From Chloromonas sp. AAM2 (lineage: Eukaryota > Chlorophyta > Chlorophyceae > Chlamydomonadales > Chlamydomonadaceae): a stretch of DNA of 64,000 nt. Of the stretch, positions 11,286 to 24,200 are shown piece by piece. Position numbers and translations under genes: made by a program. The stretch spans positions 87,888 to 151,887 of the forward strand of contig QAXH01006258.1 in the NCBI GenBank assembly GCA_004335635.1, written 5' to 3'. Position 1 is the first letter of the stretch, and each line of letters starts with the position of its first letter. Below the pieces are notes generated by a model. The model saw only the letters and a list, made by a program, of their open reading frames with translations. It did not search any database and had not been told where the DNA came from.

Positions 11286-14200
11286 TCACTCTTTCTTGAA
11301 GAACGATTGAATGCTTCGCTGCTGTGGTGCTGTCTGTGGGAGGCTATCTGACCCCTTTGCCTTTGCAGCTGATTTCTCTTGAGCCTTTCCTCCTCCATCC
11401 TTGCCGCGCCCTGCTGGTCTTTGCAATCCAGCAGCCACGGCAGTATCACCCACTGAAGGCTGCTTGGCACATTGTTGCTGCCCTGCCACGTCACCCATGG
11501 CCAACGGACTTGCCGCCGTCTGATCTGGCGGTTGTTTTTCTGCCTGTTGCTGCCGTGTTGCTGTCTGCTGCAATGCTTGTTCATCATCTGCAGCCTCGGC
11601 AGCCCTCCTCTGCGAACCTGTTTGGGAGTTCGTCGTGGCACACGAACCTGCTGCACCGCCTGTTATGTCTGCCGCCCCACCAGTCCCCTGCAAGTCTTCC
11701 TGGGCCTCGAGCTGTGCCAACCCTGCCCTGGACGCATCCATTTGCTGGCTGTCATCGACTCTTGAAGCCTCGTCAGCAAGCCTGCAGCTGGTGCTGGGCT
11801 GACTGTCAGCAGTGGGAAGCTGAGCAGCCGTCTCCAGCCGTGGCCGCTTGCTGGTGGGCTCAGAAGGCTTGCAAGCAGAAGGCTCCTCTTTATGTTTGAC
11901 CCTGGTAGTGAGCTGACTGTTACTTGAAGGGCCTTCTTGAGGCTGGGGCTTCTGGCCTGCCCCTCGGCCCCCTGCAGCGGCAAACATCTGCGTGATGTTG
12001 CGGCCCACGTTAAACTTGCTCATGCGGCGGCTGGACAGCTCGCATGCAGGGCGTTGGCCTAGGCCCTGCACGTCCTTGAGCTTGAGCAAGAGGGGTGCAT
12101 GGTCACTCCACTGCAGAAACGGTCAGACACAAGCAGGGGAAGGTGTCATCAAGGAACGTGAACGGTAGTATGCCAGGCCGACACACCAAGAAATTACTCT
12201 CAGCACCTCATCCACCGCAAGAAAGGTGTTGTGAGTTCGAAAACGCAGGTGTCAACTGTCAGAGACGGACAGAAACAATTGAACATGTCAGAACAGATAG
12301 TGACAGCCGCAATTCGGAGTGTGCGAGGAGAATGAAGGTGTCAATGAGATCCTACGATGGTATGCCAGGACAACACATCATAGCACCAAGCAGCGCCTTG
12401 TGCCCAGTGAACTATACTTCATGCAGCATGCACTGCAGCAGTGACACTATGCTGATACGGCACACATGTGTACCACTATGGGCCAATTTTGGCTGTGGCT
12501 GCTGAAAGTCAACAAGGGGGCCTGGTGGCCAGTGCAGCCGCACCTTCCACGGCATGTCCGATATGATCTCGCATGAGACAACGCGGTCCAGCAGGCCCGG
12601 CGTCACAAACACATAGTCGATGCGCGTGCCCGCATTGAACGCGCGTGCGTTGGTGCGTTCCTGAATTGCCAAGGCATGGACATCCGAACCAGTTTAGGGC
12701 CAGTCAATAATTTACTTTTCTTGTCAACAACACCCACCTGACTTAGTTGGGCCGTCATGTATAGTCCCTCTCCCGCCTGACCACACAGCCTATGCCCTGT
12801 GATCAACCCCTCTCTTCCATGACATCATCATTGAATGGCAATTGCAGCTGGTACATACTCGCTCTTTGACCGCTCTTAGTGTGCCTGTGCACTCACCTCC
12901 CACACCGTGTAGCAGTCCTCAGTGGTGGGGTGCAGGTGCCGCCACACGTCCACCAGCTCCTGACTGAACGCATGGAACAACTGCACGCCACAGGTGCACG
13001 GCTTGGCACACTATATATATCATTCCGATCTCCTACTCAGAACGACCAGATCTCAATAGCGCACAGCAAACAAGCAGAGGTCTCCGGCTCGCTGCAGCAA
13101 GCTCTAGCTCTCTGTGCCCAAGCAGTGCGTGCGGTCAGCGAGCATGTGGGGGGTTCGGATGTGCTTCCCACCTGCAGCTCGTGAGCATCGTACGATTCGG
13201 CGTAGTTGTATGTGGCATGCATGTCCCTCCTCTCCGCAGCTACGTTGAAGTCACCCACAGCCACCACCTGGGGGCCGCAAACAACACACTGGCAGACTGC
13301 AGCATGTAATGTGCCTGCTGGTGTATGCTGCCCTGAATGAGGCTAGATTTAGATACAGTACTGTTCTAGCGCGCAACAATGGGTTGACATTCATAGACTA
13401 CTGCATTGATAGACCTGAGGCGCAGAACACTGCAAATGCATTAAGCACGGCTTCCCTGGTGCCTTGCCCTAGGATCGCCATCGTCCAACACTGGTCTCTG
13501 CAAAACAGTGGTGGTGCTGATCGACACTCAGGACAGAGTGCCTACCTGTCTTCCAGCGCGCACAAACTGATGCAGCCTTGTCTTGAGGGCTTCTAGGAAC
13601 CTGGAATGATGTACATACATGTGCGTATATCTTTGAGACACACTTGGATGAGGTATGGAGCGTGGCACCTAGGCGCATTTGACTTGTACACAGCATGCCA
13701 TTGTCTAGCTGACTGGAAAGGTATCGCATGCCACATGTATCCACTCAAGGGCCATCAACTATGTGATGACACCTCATGACACCTCAGGGGCTTATCTGAG
13801 GACGCGTTAGCGGCTTATCTGAGGACGCGTTGGGGGTCACGTGGCGGCTACCCGTTGCATGCACCGCGTGCCCCCAGAGCCCACCTCTCCCATACTACTA
13901 CATTTCCCCACCTGCACTTGTAGTCCAGTCGCGGTCGCTCGGGCCTGTCGCCCGCATTGGGCACGTACACGTTCAACTGCACACGCACAGGCACGGGCAT
14001 GGCTCAGAGTGAACGCGCTGTAGGTTGGCTCAGCCATGCTAGCCTAAAGCAAGTCTGATGCATGAATGCTAACCTGGACCTGGGCAGTGCGTTGGCTGGG
14101 CCCTGCTAGCGTGAACCATAAATGCTAGTCTGAAGCCATTGATGTGCATCAGCTGGACCATGCTAGCCTGAAGCTGCCATAGACAAAGGTGGCCTGTCCT

Positions 14201-16497
14201 CGTGGCGGCAGTCATTGCGCATGATAGGAGAGTACTGCTGCGAGCATGGAGTGAATGCAAGCTCGCGCACGTACCAGGACAAACGCGCCCAAGTCTGTGG
14301 TGACCAGCCTGCAGTCAGATGCGGCAGCACGTGCACCCCTTGGCAATCCTAGGTGGAACGCCTGCCTGGCACAAAGCCACATGCGCCTGACTGCCCTTTC
14401 GCATGCGTTTGCAAATTTCTACACCTTCCCTCTTTTCCAGCCCAACTCCATCTGCACTTCTAAGCACTTGTCCATACATACACGATGTTTGCATCTACAC
14501 CAGTCAGGCCATACACCCACTGCCCTTGTCCTACGCGTCACCATGTCGCCCACACACTGGTTTTGTCTGCACCAGCAACAAGCACCCCATTCCCCTTTGC
14601 CGCTGGCGCCCCCTTCCCTTCCCTCCCACTTTGTCTGCCACACAATTGGGTGCCACACCAATCCAGCGCCCCTTCCCTTCCCGCCCCCCATGTGCCCATG
14701 TACCCATGTGCCCAGTCCCTCCCACACCACCTCCCTTCCCCCTGCCTGCGACTCCCCTGTGCCTGTGCCCTGCCCACCTTCCCTCCCTATCCAAATCTGT
14801 GTCACTGCCCGTCACGGCCCCGACATCGTCCGCTGTGGCGCTCAGGGGGCCCCAGGGCGGGCAGCGCAGGTAGGTGGTCACGCCCGAGTAGCTCTGACGC
14901 TCGCGACTGATGGCCCAGAAGGACTGCATGGCACAAGGCGGACGTGCTCGGTTACCAAATGTAACGAGTGCAGCACAGTATAGGCTGAAAAGATGGCGGT
15001 TGTGGTACGCATGTGGTGTCAGCCAGCACATAAGCATATGATTCTTCAAGCAAATGAAGTGCAAGTTGGAAAGATACTTGTGGAGCCACAACGCTGGCTG
15101 TGTCAGCACTGAGCACGTGTTGAAAGCATGGTAATGAATATTAATCAGTCAAGGCAGTGTGCCGGACGAGAATGCTCAAGCCGCAAAAGAAAGCCACTAC
15201 ACCATGTCTGCCCAAGGCGGTGCACGCTGCCTCATGGCTGGTCCCCATCCAGGACCATTCCACTGATGAGCCGTGTGACACAAAACCAGGCCACCCCTCA
15301 AATTCCCATTCACCCACCTCATACCCGGGCACACATGCCATTTCTGCTGTCATCTTGTCACGTGCACACTTCATCTCCTGCAGGAACAGCCCACAGTCAA
15401 ACACTGTTGGCAAGAGCATTCAAGTGCAGCAGCTTAGGTGCCAGCCCCATATCATGCCCCAACACTTATCATCACCCTTGCAATCGTTGCAGGGTCACTT
15501 GCCTGTCCCATCCAAGCTAGACAGCTTCTTCTCTGCATGCCGGCAGTTCAAGTTGCATGGTGCTTGTTATGGGCGTTGACACCATCACTTGTTATCACGG
15601 GCATTTGTACTACAACCAACTAAAGCAGCATCCACAGCATGCCCAAGTATCATGTCTCACGCCTTGGAGCTAGCCAGCCAGCATGCCGGCAGTTTCAGGC
15701 ACTTTGAAACAGTGTCAGCGGGCTTCTGATGGTCGTTGACCCGGTCACGTGTCAACATGATCAGTGCACGACGTGCAGTTGCATGGCAAATTGGTGTGAT
15801 CTGCTCACCGTGGGCTGTGAAGTTAAATATATGTGTAAGTTAGGAATGTGCGGCTATGGGCGAGTCGGATAGCCACGTGTTGCAGGGGCGTGCGTGGGCA
15901 AGGAGCAGGAACCTATGCCTTCAAGCCCTGCACTGACATGTACCAGATTTAAGGGCCTACGACAAGTGATGAACCCTGGGACTGGCAAAGGGGCGTGGCA
16001 CTCCAGCATAAGGCTCATCACCTGGAGGCACACAGCGTCCAGGTTGTATTGCCTGAAGAAGGACGCCAACGGATTGGATCGCCCAGGGTGCTTGAGCTTG
16101 ATGTTTGGAAGCGTGGGTGCCTGTACGCATGCAATAACGAGACATATGCTGGCCGAGGAGAAGTGCTGCAAAATCACATCAATGTCTGCAACCTTTTGCC
16201 ACCTAAAGGCTAAAGCGCGTCAGCTGGATGGAGTGATGAGTTATGAGCTCATGTGTTCTGCATTTACGCAGAGTCCGTGGCCACGCTCACCAGACCATGC
16301 GGTGCGTGGTACACACATGGAGAGTGAGAATGGTGCTTACTCGCTGAAGCGCTTTCATAGATTGACCTCTCTTTCATAGGCACCCACGCATGGCAAGAAT
16401 ACATGGCCACGCTCACCAGGCCGTTGATGTTCCAGCACATGAGCGTGAAAGGGTCCGTCACCCCCGAGGCATGCTGTTCTGGCGTGTCCGATGCCAT
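11286..16497 (-). CDS. APEX2: DNA-(apurinic/apyrimidinic site) endonuclease 2
   Basis: APE2 removes 3' blocks and cuts at abasic sites in nuclear base-excision repair and ATR signalling. Eleven exons join in frame into 563 residues: 16497-16417, 16120-16022, 15377-15318, 14923-14778, 14338-14275, 13976-13912, 13600-13546, 13267-13172, 12980-12897, 12660-12544, 12110-11286. Endonuclease/exonuclease/phosphatase motifs are present in order: MCWNINGL, LQEMK (metal-binding Glu; usual QETK), YSGVTTYLR, VTTDLGAFVLLNVYVPNAG, GDFN (about residue 195), IDYVFVTPGLLD and SDHAPLLL (catalytic Asp-His, about 290). The last exon encodes a disordered Gln/Ala-rich tail ending in QRSIQSFFKKE, a textbook PCNA-interacting PIP box. 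No GRF zinc finger follows, unlike human APE2. FAN1 lies upstream on the same strand. Identification is secure. Confidence 0.95.
14500..14777. repeat. Pyrimidine-rich low-complexity stretch in an APEX2 intron
   Basis: The plus strand is dominated by C/T runs (CCCTTCCCTTCCC, CCCATGTGCCCATGTACCCATG). It lies in the intron following the exon that ends at 14778. It gives long spurious ORFs on both strands. Confidence 0.6.
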
Positions 16498-18135
16498 GCA
16501 GACACAGGTGCTTGCGAAACACTAAGGAGTTGGCTTACAGCCGTACAACTGACTGAGCTTTCTTGCCCATGCTGTACTTGCTGTCGAAGAGTAATCCAGA
16601 ACCAGAAAGCAAGTCAAGCCCCTTGTCAACCGTGTAAGATACTGTGGATGATGTGTTACTGTGGATGAATCGCTGACGCATCAGGAGTTAGTGATCTTGC
16701 CTGTGTAAACGATCGCTGCCAGCACTGCGTTTGTCCTTGTCTCCGGTGGAGAGTTTTTGTTCTGGCGTGCGTTGCGTGCGGAGTTACGAAGTTTTGTTCT
16801 GATCTGCTGCATGTCAACAGAGAGGAGCGCAATCCTGCTCATACAAGCAGATGTTGATGGCTGCACGGTAATCCTCGCTTTGCGAATTGCTCGTGTAATC
16901 TGAGCTCGCGGCGCGGGTCCCTGGGACTTCCGAATTCTGTTTTTGGCCGTCTCGCGCGCGCAGAAACAAAGATGTCTGCCAGTTCAACTGTTTCGGGCCA
17001 TACTCAATCTCCCTAATTTTCATGTCTTAGACTGTATTATTGTCAGTAATGCAAATTATAGTCTGATCAGTCAACCAGTTTTATCAACACCAGTGCCAGA
17101 AGGTTCAGCTCAATCTGGCACAGCACACGCCGTTCAGCATTGAACAGGCATACACGCTGTGTGGGCCAGCATGCACGATTCAGTGGAAAACTGGCAAAGC
17201 GATGCGCAAATGGAAATGGGAGGGTTGGTTACAGCCTAAGCGTTAAATATAAAGATTTTACCTAATGATGAGTATTAAGGCTTCTTAACTAATAAACAAC
17301 CATGGCAAACCTCACACCAAAATTGGGGAACCCAAACTGAGCTGAGTTGGCTCTGTACAGGCGCTGGCGCAAGATCACATGACTGCCACTGCATTTGAAG
17401 GCACGTGCAAAACTAGCATGACGCGTACGCGCTGCCTGGCTGTACAGCAAACCATGCAGATCAAGTAACATCGTAAACTGTTTTGACGAACGCTTTTCTA
17501 GGTCTCCAGATGAAGCATCCCACTGGAATGCTGTGCAGTCTGGCTTGGCCAGTATCCAGAATGAATAATGCGTGATCCTACAAATCCTGCAGCCTCCAGT
17601 GCAAGTTAATAATCGTACGCTTGCCTGAACAAGTTTAGTCAATTGCTCGCCCAGCTCGCTATCATCGCTCGCCCAGCCCATCACCCCGAGCGGGCCCATC
17701 CCATGTGCTCCTGCACTTCAAGTACCAAAAGAATACTAGCAACCCTCGGATCACTGAAATGCACATGCTAAACATATGTGACGCTCCTGTGTTAATGGAC
17801 CCACAGTGCCAGTGCTGCACCAGCTTGCACCGCCTGGCGCTGCTCTGCGCACGATATGACCACGCTCGTGCCTCCGGTGTGCATCTGCAATGCTGCTTTT
17901 GGCACGACCATATAATGCATGCTGCATAATAGATTTGCAGCATGATTGAACCCAGCATTATGCCTCAACCACTCATGAGGCTGATACTTTAGATCTCATC
18001 ATGGTGATGTTTCATGCTTGCTACAGCGGGCTAGAGCGCTCCTCACCCCCCATTTTATTTGCTCTATGGAGATCTGATGGTTCCCATGCTAGAGTGTGAA
18101 AATGGCGCTCGCGATGTAAAACGAATCCTTCCCCC

Positions 18136-18137
<2 letters not shown>

Positions 18138-18170
<33 letters not shown>

Positions 18171-18209
18171 NNNNNNNNNNNNNNNNNNNNNNNNNNNNNT
18201 CCTTCCCCC

Positions 18210-18270
<61 letters not shown>
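18138..18270. repeat. (CA)n microsatellite interrupted by an N gap
   Basis: AC dinucleotides run from about 18138 to 18170 and again from about 18211 to 18270, on either side of N bases 18171-18199. The block TCCTTCCCCCAACACAC precedes both runs. Confidence 0.95.
18171..18199. other. Assembly gap, 29 N
   Basis: Twenty-nine undefined bases. The identical words on both sides suggest that the flanks are overlapping reads of one locus that were not merged. Confidence 0.95.
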
Positions 18271-18273
<3 letters not shown>

Positions 18274-18283
18274 CTTTCTCTCA

Positions 18284-21200
18284 TCACTTTGGTTCCTGCA
18301 CCCTGAGCACCTCGCAGTGCATGCCTACAGCGCTCAGCGCGGCCATCCATGCGCGCTGCGCGTCGCTAAGCCTGTCCCTAGGCCCCTTGACCTCCGACAG
18401 CTTGGCGTCGCCCTGCAGCGGCCGCCACAGCAGTAGGTCGGGCATGCCGCCGTGCCACCCGTTGTAGTCCTCCACCAACATGCGGCACACCACAGACAGG
18501 CCCAGGCCGCCAACACACCTGTCAAGCCAATACAAACTCTAACAGCGTTATTCTAACAACGATATTGCGACCAATCTGCCAACGGAAACTACCATAAACA
18601 AAACCCCATACACAAAACACCAACGCTGACAGGTGGAACTGCCAGAGGACTAACTGCTTCTTCAACTTGAAAATGGTCTCGCCTGCCAATGTTAGCACAC
18701 CCATCAAGCCGTCAGTTGCAAACTCAAACAACGAGGCCATGGCTGGTCTGCCAACAAAAATCGCAGACGAAATCGCGAATGGAGCGTGAATAGAGAACGA
18801 ATGACACCTCAACGTCAACTGGCCAGAGGTCCAAAGTTGCCCTTAGCGTGCAGCAGGTGAACTGCCTGGGGGTCAACTTGAACTTGAAATCCAACCTCAC
18901 CTTGCGATTTCTTGCAGTTGCTGCAGCGTGTACCGGTCCCAGTTCACTCCGCGGCACCACTGGCCCCGGTGCGCCCGCCAGCACTGCGCCAACAGCCGCT
19001 CTGCACCCCCACTGGCGATCTCCTGCAGACGAGCGTCAATCTGCGTGCACAACAACACACAGCATCATGGTGTAAGGAGTCTGGCAGCAGGCTGCGTAAC
19101 AGCTACCAATAGTCTCCAGGTCCACCAGCTACCAACAGCTTGCTGTACTTGCCCAGTGTGCCGCGCTGCACATTCCGAACCTCAAAGTGCAGGCAGTCTA
19201 CCAGTAATCTGCACAACAGTCGCCAGGTGATTGCGGCTGTACCATGCATCACACTCCTAACCCAACATCTCACTGCATATGCGTCTCAGGCCAGGTTCGA
19301 GGCAGAGAGATTAGCTTGCCTGCCCCCATCTCCGGCCCTGCCCCACCATGCCGCGCCTTGCCGGGTAGAAGGCATCCGTGTCGAGGTCCAGGGGCGCGGT
19401 CTGGCAGGGCGTGCGGAACACGTCCGGCACGGGCGCGAACAGCGGGTCCCAGAGCAGCAGCCCCGCCAGACTCGCCCACACGCCGCCCTCGCAGTGCAGG
19501 CCCTGCCACTGCCCGCCCGCTGCACTGGCGTAGTGCTCCAGCGCTAGAGCCTCCACACCCACCTACACACAAACACGCACGGCACTGAGTGTTTGCGCAT
19601 GTATTGCTGGTACAGTCTGTTTTGCTGATCGCTTCCCCTTCTGCTCTTGTCCCACCTGAGAAGACCTTCCCGGAGCAAAGGCCGTGCCACAAAATCAACA
19701 ACAGACCAGCTTCACAGCCTCAGATACATAGCCAAAAGGGGTGCATCCCGCCTTGGCCTACCCAGTAAAGGCAGGACGATACCCTAACCAACGCAATCAT
19801 CGTATGAGGGTGCAATACAGGCCACACGAACGAGTACGTGTGTTGCAGCATGTTGCAGGGAGCGTGGCCTGCCCCGAGGGCCCTTGCCTACCTGCCTTCC
19901 CTCTGTGCTGTAGAAGCGGCTCTTGACGCCCGTTGCATTGCCCAGCGGCCTGCCCGTGATGACCACCTCTTGAGGCTCTGATGCCACCCGCAGCGCCCAC
20001 CCAGGCTTCTTCCACCGGCGCGGCGGCTTGCCCAGCCGCAGCACACGACGCTGCAAAGAGAAAGCAGCGCACCCACTGGTTCGCTACACATATCCTGTGG
20101 GGTAGCCTGTCGGTCAGGTGTGCCTTGGCCTCTTTAGCTTGGGTTTATGTTTTACATCAGGCAGGCTGTCACAGGGCGCGGATGGGGATAGCCACTCATG
20201 TGGCCTGAACCACTGACTGAAAAAACAACTTGTTGGGGCGTGCATCAGACACTGGTGGGTAACCAGGCTATTCATAACCACCAGGACGGCAAGTGGGCTC
20301 CCTGAGCGGCATGATCAACATCCAATGTATGCATGTGCTTCCGCCTGAGTGCTTCCTCGCCTGCCCACACACAGCCAGCTTGCTATGCTCTTGCTCGTGT
20401 CCCTGCCTTCAGGCTTGTCCTCAGATCCGCCTGCCCTGCTCTGCCTGCCTCCCTGCTTGTTAACACTGGATTTCCACAGTAAAAGGGACACTTCAGAGTA
20501 AAAGCTTCCCTGTTTTTTGGCTTGTCTCTTGGATGTAAAGAATCAGGCTGCCTGTGCTCCTCCCACGAAGCCTATCACGCTGCTCCATCCTCCTGGAGTT
20601 CCCTACCTGCAATGCTAGTAGGTCCCCATGTCTGACCCATGCGTCCTTGAGTGCGCTCTCCCCCGCCACCAGCGCAGCCTCCTCATCCCCCTGATGCTCC
20701 AGGTCAATGGACAACCGCAACCACCACTCGCCTGGAAAGCATACAACCACACATGCACCAGGAGAGTATCTTCTATGGCGGAGGGCCTTCAAGGCGTTCT
20801 ACAAGGGTGCATGGGCCTGGCAAGGCGTACCCGAACACAGCACACCAATGGAACTGCATGCGTTAATCACTCTAAATCTCTCAGGCCCCCTGTCCCTTAC
20901 ATAATCACTCTGCCCCAGTCTGAAAGGGCCACGACTGGACAATCAGCGGCCAAGGTCTCCAACTCCAGTGATTCAAAAGCAACACATCAAACAGCGTGTA
21001 GTCATCAGCATACCCGTTGACAGATGTGCTCCCTTACCTCTTCTCCCCGGACAGCAGTGTCCGTCCAGCAGCCCCCTCAGCGCCCGCACCGCCTCCCCAT
21101 AGCGCCGCGCCTTCTCATGCAGAGACACGCCCACCGTGCACATGCCCGCGTACACCCATGCGGCGCAGAACCGCGCGAGGAACAGCGGCAGTGGCCGTCC

Positions 21201-24200
21201 GACATCCTCCCCGTTCCCGCCACCACCCGCCCGCCCGTGCTCATCCTCCACCTCCATCGCACCTCCCGCTGTACCAACGGGCTTCGCAACATCCACTGCA
21301 TTTTCACTGCCTGCTGCCTCCTCTTGGCTTGGCTCAACCCCTGCCACTGTAACTCCTGTGGTCTTTAAACCGCCGACATTCGTTCCTGGCTCAGCCCCGG
21401 CCCCTGCGGTCCCTATCACGTCACTCTGTGTCCCTTGAGTGTCCTCCTCTGTCCCCACCAATGAAACAGGTGCTTCTACCCAATGGACACGGCGCAGTGC
21501 CCCGGCGGACAGCGCCTGCCAGGCGGGTGCGAGTGCCCGCTCCGCGCCCTGCACATCCCCCGCTGTGAGGCAGTCGTCCAGGCGCATGGCGTGGCTCAGG
21601 GCAACCTCATAGTCCAGCAGAGCCTGAAAACAGCCGATGGCATGGCTGACTTGAGCACCAAATGACTCAGTGGGTCCTTTGCTACAAGCCTTGCTTGGGA
21701 GGCGACGTAGTGAATGGGCTGTCGACGCAGACCATTATCAACAAAACAGGAAAGGCCAGCCACGGAAGGCCAACAACGGTGAGTGGCAGCAGTGGTGATG
21801 GCCTGACGCAGGGCGGCTTGTTGCTAGCATGCAGCCGTTCAAGATGCATGTTGCGTCAGGGCGTCATTGCAAGCGACCGGTCGCATGTCGTCATATGCAG
21901 GTAGCAGGTGGCAGGCACGCATTGATGGGTCTACAGGACTGTACTTGGACTGTCAATGCTGTGTGCCTCCCTACGCATGACAGTCCTGTCCCATGACGCA
22001 CACTTGCATGATGCACCAGTTCTTGCACGTCATTCGAAATGTCCTGGTCCGTTGCCCCCTGCTTGACGCCTGACTTGTCCCGCTTGGATGGATGCAGCGG
22101 GCAACATCTGTCTGACGCACCTTTGCTGCAAATCCCAGTGTCAGGCGCACCTGTCGTGTGGGGAATGCGCTGCGTGCCCTGCAGACCGTGTAGGGCGGGT
22201 AGGGCAGCGCTCCACGCTCCGTGGCAACCCACCTGGGGGCACCAGGCAACACTACTCAAGGCTGCATCTAAACGATACTGAAATGCTTGCAAGTGCACTA
22301 CTCAACAGCGCATCCAAATGACGTCAACGTTGCATTCAACTGGCATCCAACCTCAAAACTGCAATGTATGTGAGACCGGTCATGATGCAGCAGCTCAGCC
22401 TGGTGTTTTCAACTCACCGTGCCATGTCATGCGCTTCATTGAGGAAGTAGACGCGCTGCATGCGCTGCATGAGCTGGGTCACATGCACACTGACACGTGC
22501 ACATGGGCCCACCAGCTGCAGCAGGCGCCGCTGCAACTTGCACACACCGCTGCTGTCACTCCTTTGCATGGCAGATGCCGCTGCATGGGGGCCTTGAGGG
22601 CGATGAGTACAGGGTGGCTGGCTGGCTGTGGGTGCATGTGCACAGGGCACCCGCTGACTGACATGCCCGCTGCTGTTATGATCTGTCACCATCAGCCCGC
22701 CACAAAGGGTCCCCACTGTGTACTTTCCAAGGTCTGAGTTCTGGCAGCTATACCCATAGTTAACAGGCTGCTGCACTGGCATGTCAATTTCTAAAATGGC
22801 TGGGTCGTTCACCTCACACTGCTCTAATCCCGTTTGCAGGCCATGTTGAGGCTCTAATCTCGTTGATTTGCTGCACATTGCATCGGCTGCTGGCTGGGAG
22901 CTGTCTTCCGCCGTCAAATCAATGAAGCAAGTTTGGGTATGGGTCGCAGCAGCATCCAGGGCTTCTGTGCTGTCCTGCACCCCCGCATGCACCTCTATAC
23001 GGTGTGCTGCGGGGCTAGCCTCTGGCTCAGCCTTGCAGCGATCTCTGTAAACCTGTTGATCACACACTCTGATAGAGGCTGCTTTAAAGGGTGACTCTAA
23101 GGGCCCTATCTGGCCATCATCTGACAGTACAAGCCGCACGGGGCTGCTTGGGCAGTCATTAAGCATGGGCGCGGCTTCCTCTCGAGTGCTAGATGGCTGA
23201 CACAACCCGCTGGCCATGCGCCTCTGGGAACGTGCCATGTGGTCGCCCAGGCGCGGTAGGGACGGTGGCGGCTCACTGTTGCGTCTGCGGATGGTGCTGC
23301 CCGGCTTGGGAGCCTGGCCAGCGGGTGCTGAGTGTCTTGCCTCCAGGCCGAGGGAGGCAGACCTCTCCAGGCAGCGCTGGGTGGCGGTGCGGGTACAGGT
23401 GCAGGTGGGCAGCAGCGCGGCATCTAGGTCGGCCCGCCGCATGCTCACGCCCACACCCACCACCCCCAGGCTCCCGGCAAGCTCCAGCACCTGACGTGCC
23501 AGTCCAACACAGCATCCAGTGTAGCACTTGGTGCGGTCAACAACCATCTACTGCAGGGAACCTCGAATCTTCAAGCTAGAAACGGCCCAACGAGGCAGAC
23601 CAACACAGCCTTCATTGCAGAGCAAGGCCGAGCACTTGAGTCAACCCACGTTGATGTTCATCAGGCCTTGACGGTAGCGACAACACAGCATTCAGTGTAG
23701 CGGTTAGTTAGCTGCTGTTGGATGATGCCCGTTAGGCCTGATCTGCCTTCAGCGACCCTCAAACGCACCAGAGCATTAGCGCACAACTAGAAAGGCTTAA
23801 CATGGTTTGTTTTGGCTTGCCATACAGTTCGCAATGACTTCCTACGTAAATGCCCGAACGCATGCCAAGCATCGGCCCAGGCACCATGCCCAGTGACTGG
23901 GGCCTGTGGTTCACCTTGTGTGCGGGTAGCATCTGCAGCAACGCCTGGCAATCGCCCTGTGCGGGCGCCTGCATGCAGCCGCACGCTACGAGCGCTGCCC
24001 CACACTGCTCGGCCGAGTCCACCTGCGCATCATCAAACAACGCTAAAGCCTGACACATTCTGTACAGAGGCACTGGCACGACGTCATGCCTTGCAAGCAT
24101 CACTTACACACACGTGGGCTCAGACCACCAGATAGTAGTGTATGTACACAACCAAAAGCTGGGCAGGGATACCATGAAGAATGGCCAGTCCAGCAGGTAT

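Larger units (their letters stand above)
16498..18283. other. Intergenic region between APEX2 start and FAN1 stop
   Basis: No supported exon. It holds a degenerate match to the dispersed element (ACAAAGATGTCTGCCAGTTC, about 16967-16986), and the CA repeat with an N gap near the FAN1 stop. The promoter of APEX2 must lie in its left part. Confidence 0.4.

Noticed and set aside
14255..14983. 242-codon plus-strand frame rich in Pro, Ser and Thr
   Set aside because: Produced by the pyrimidine-rich intron of APEX2 on the opposite strand.
19110..19225. Extra FAN1 exon reading LLVDCLHFEVRNVQRGTLGK
   Set aside because: Exons ending at 19347 and starting at 19040 already join in phase and match the family without it.
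22318..22737. 139-codon plus-strand frame within FAN1
   Set aside because: It lies antisense to FAN1 exon 6, which has a clear family match.
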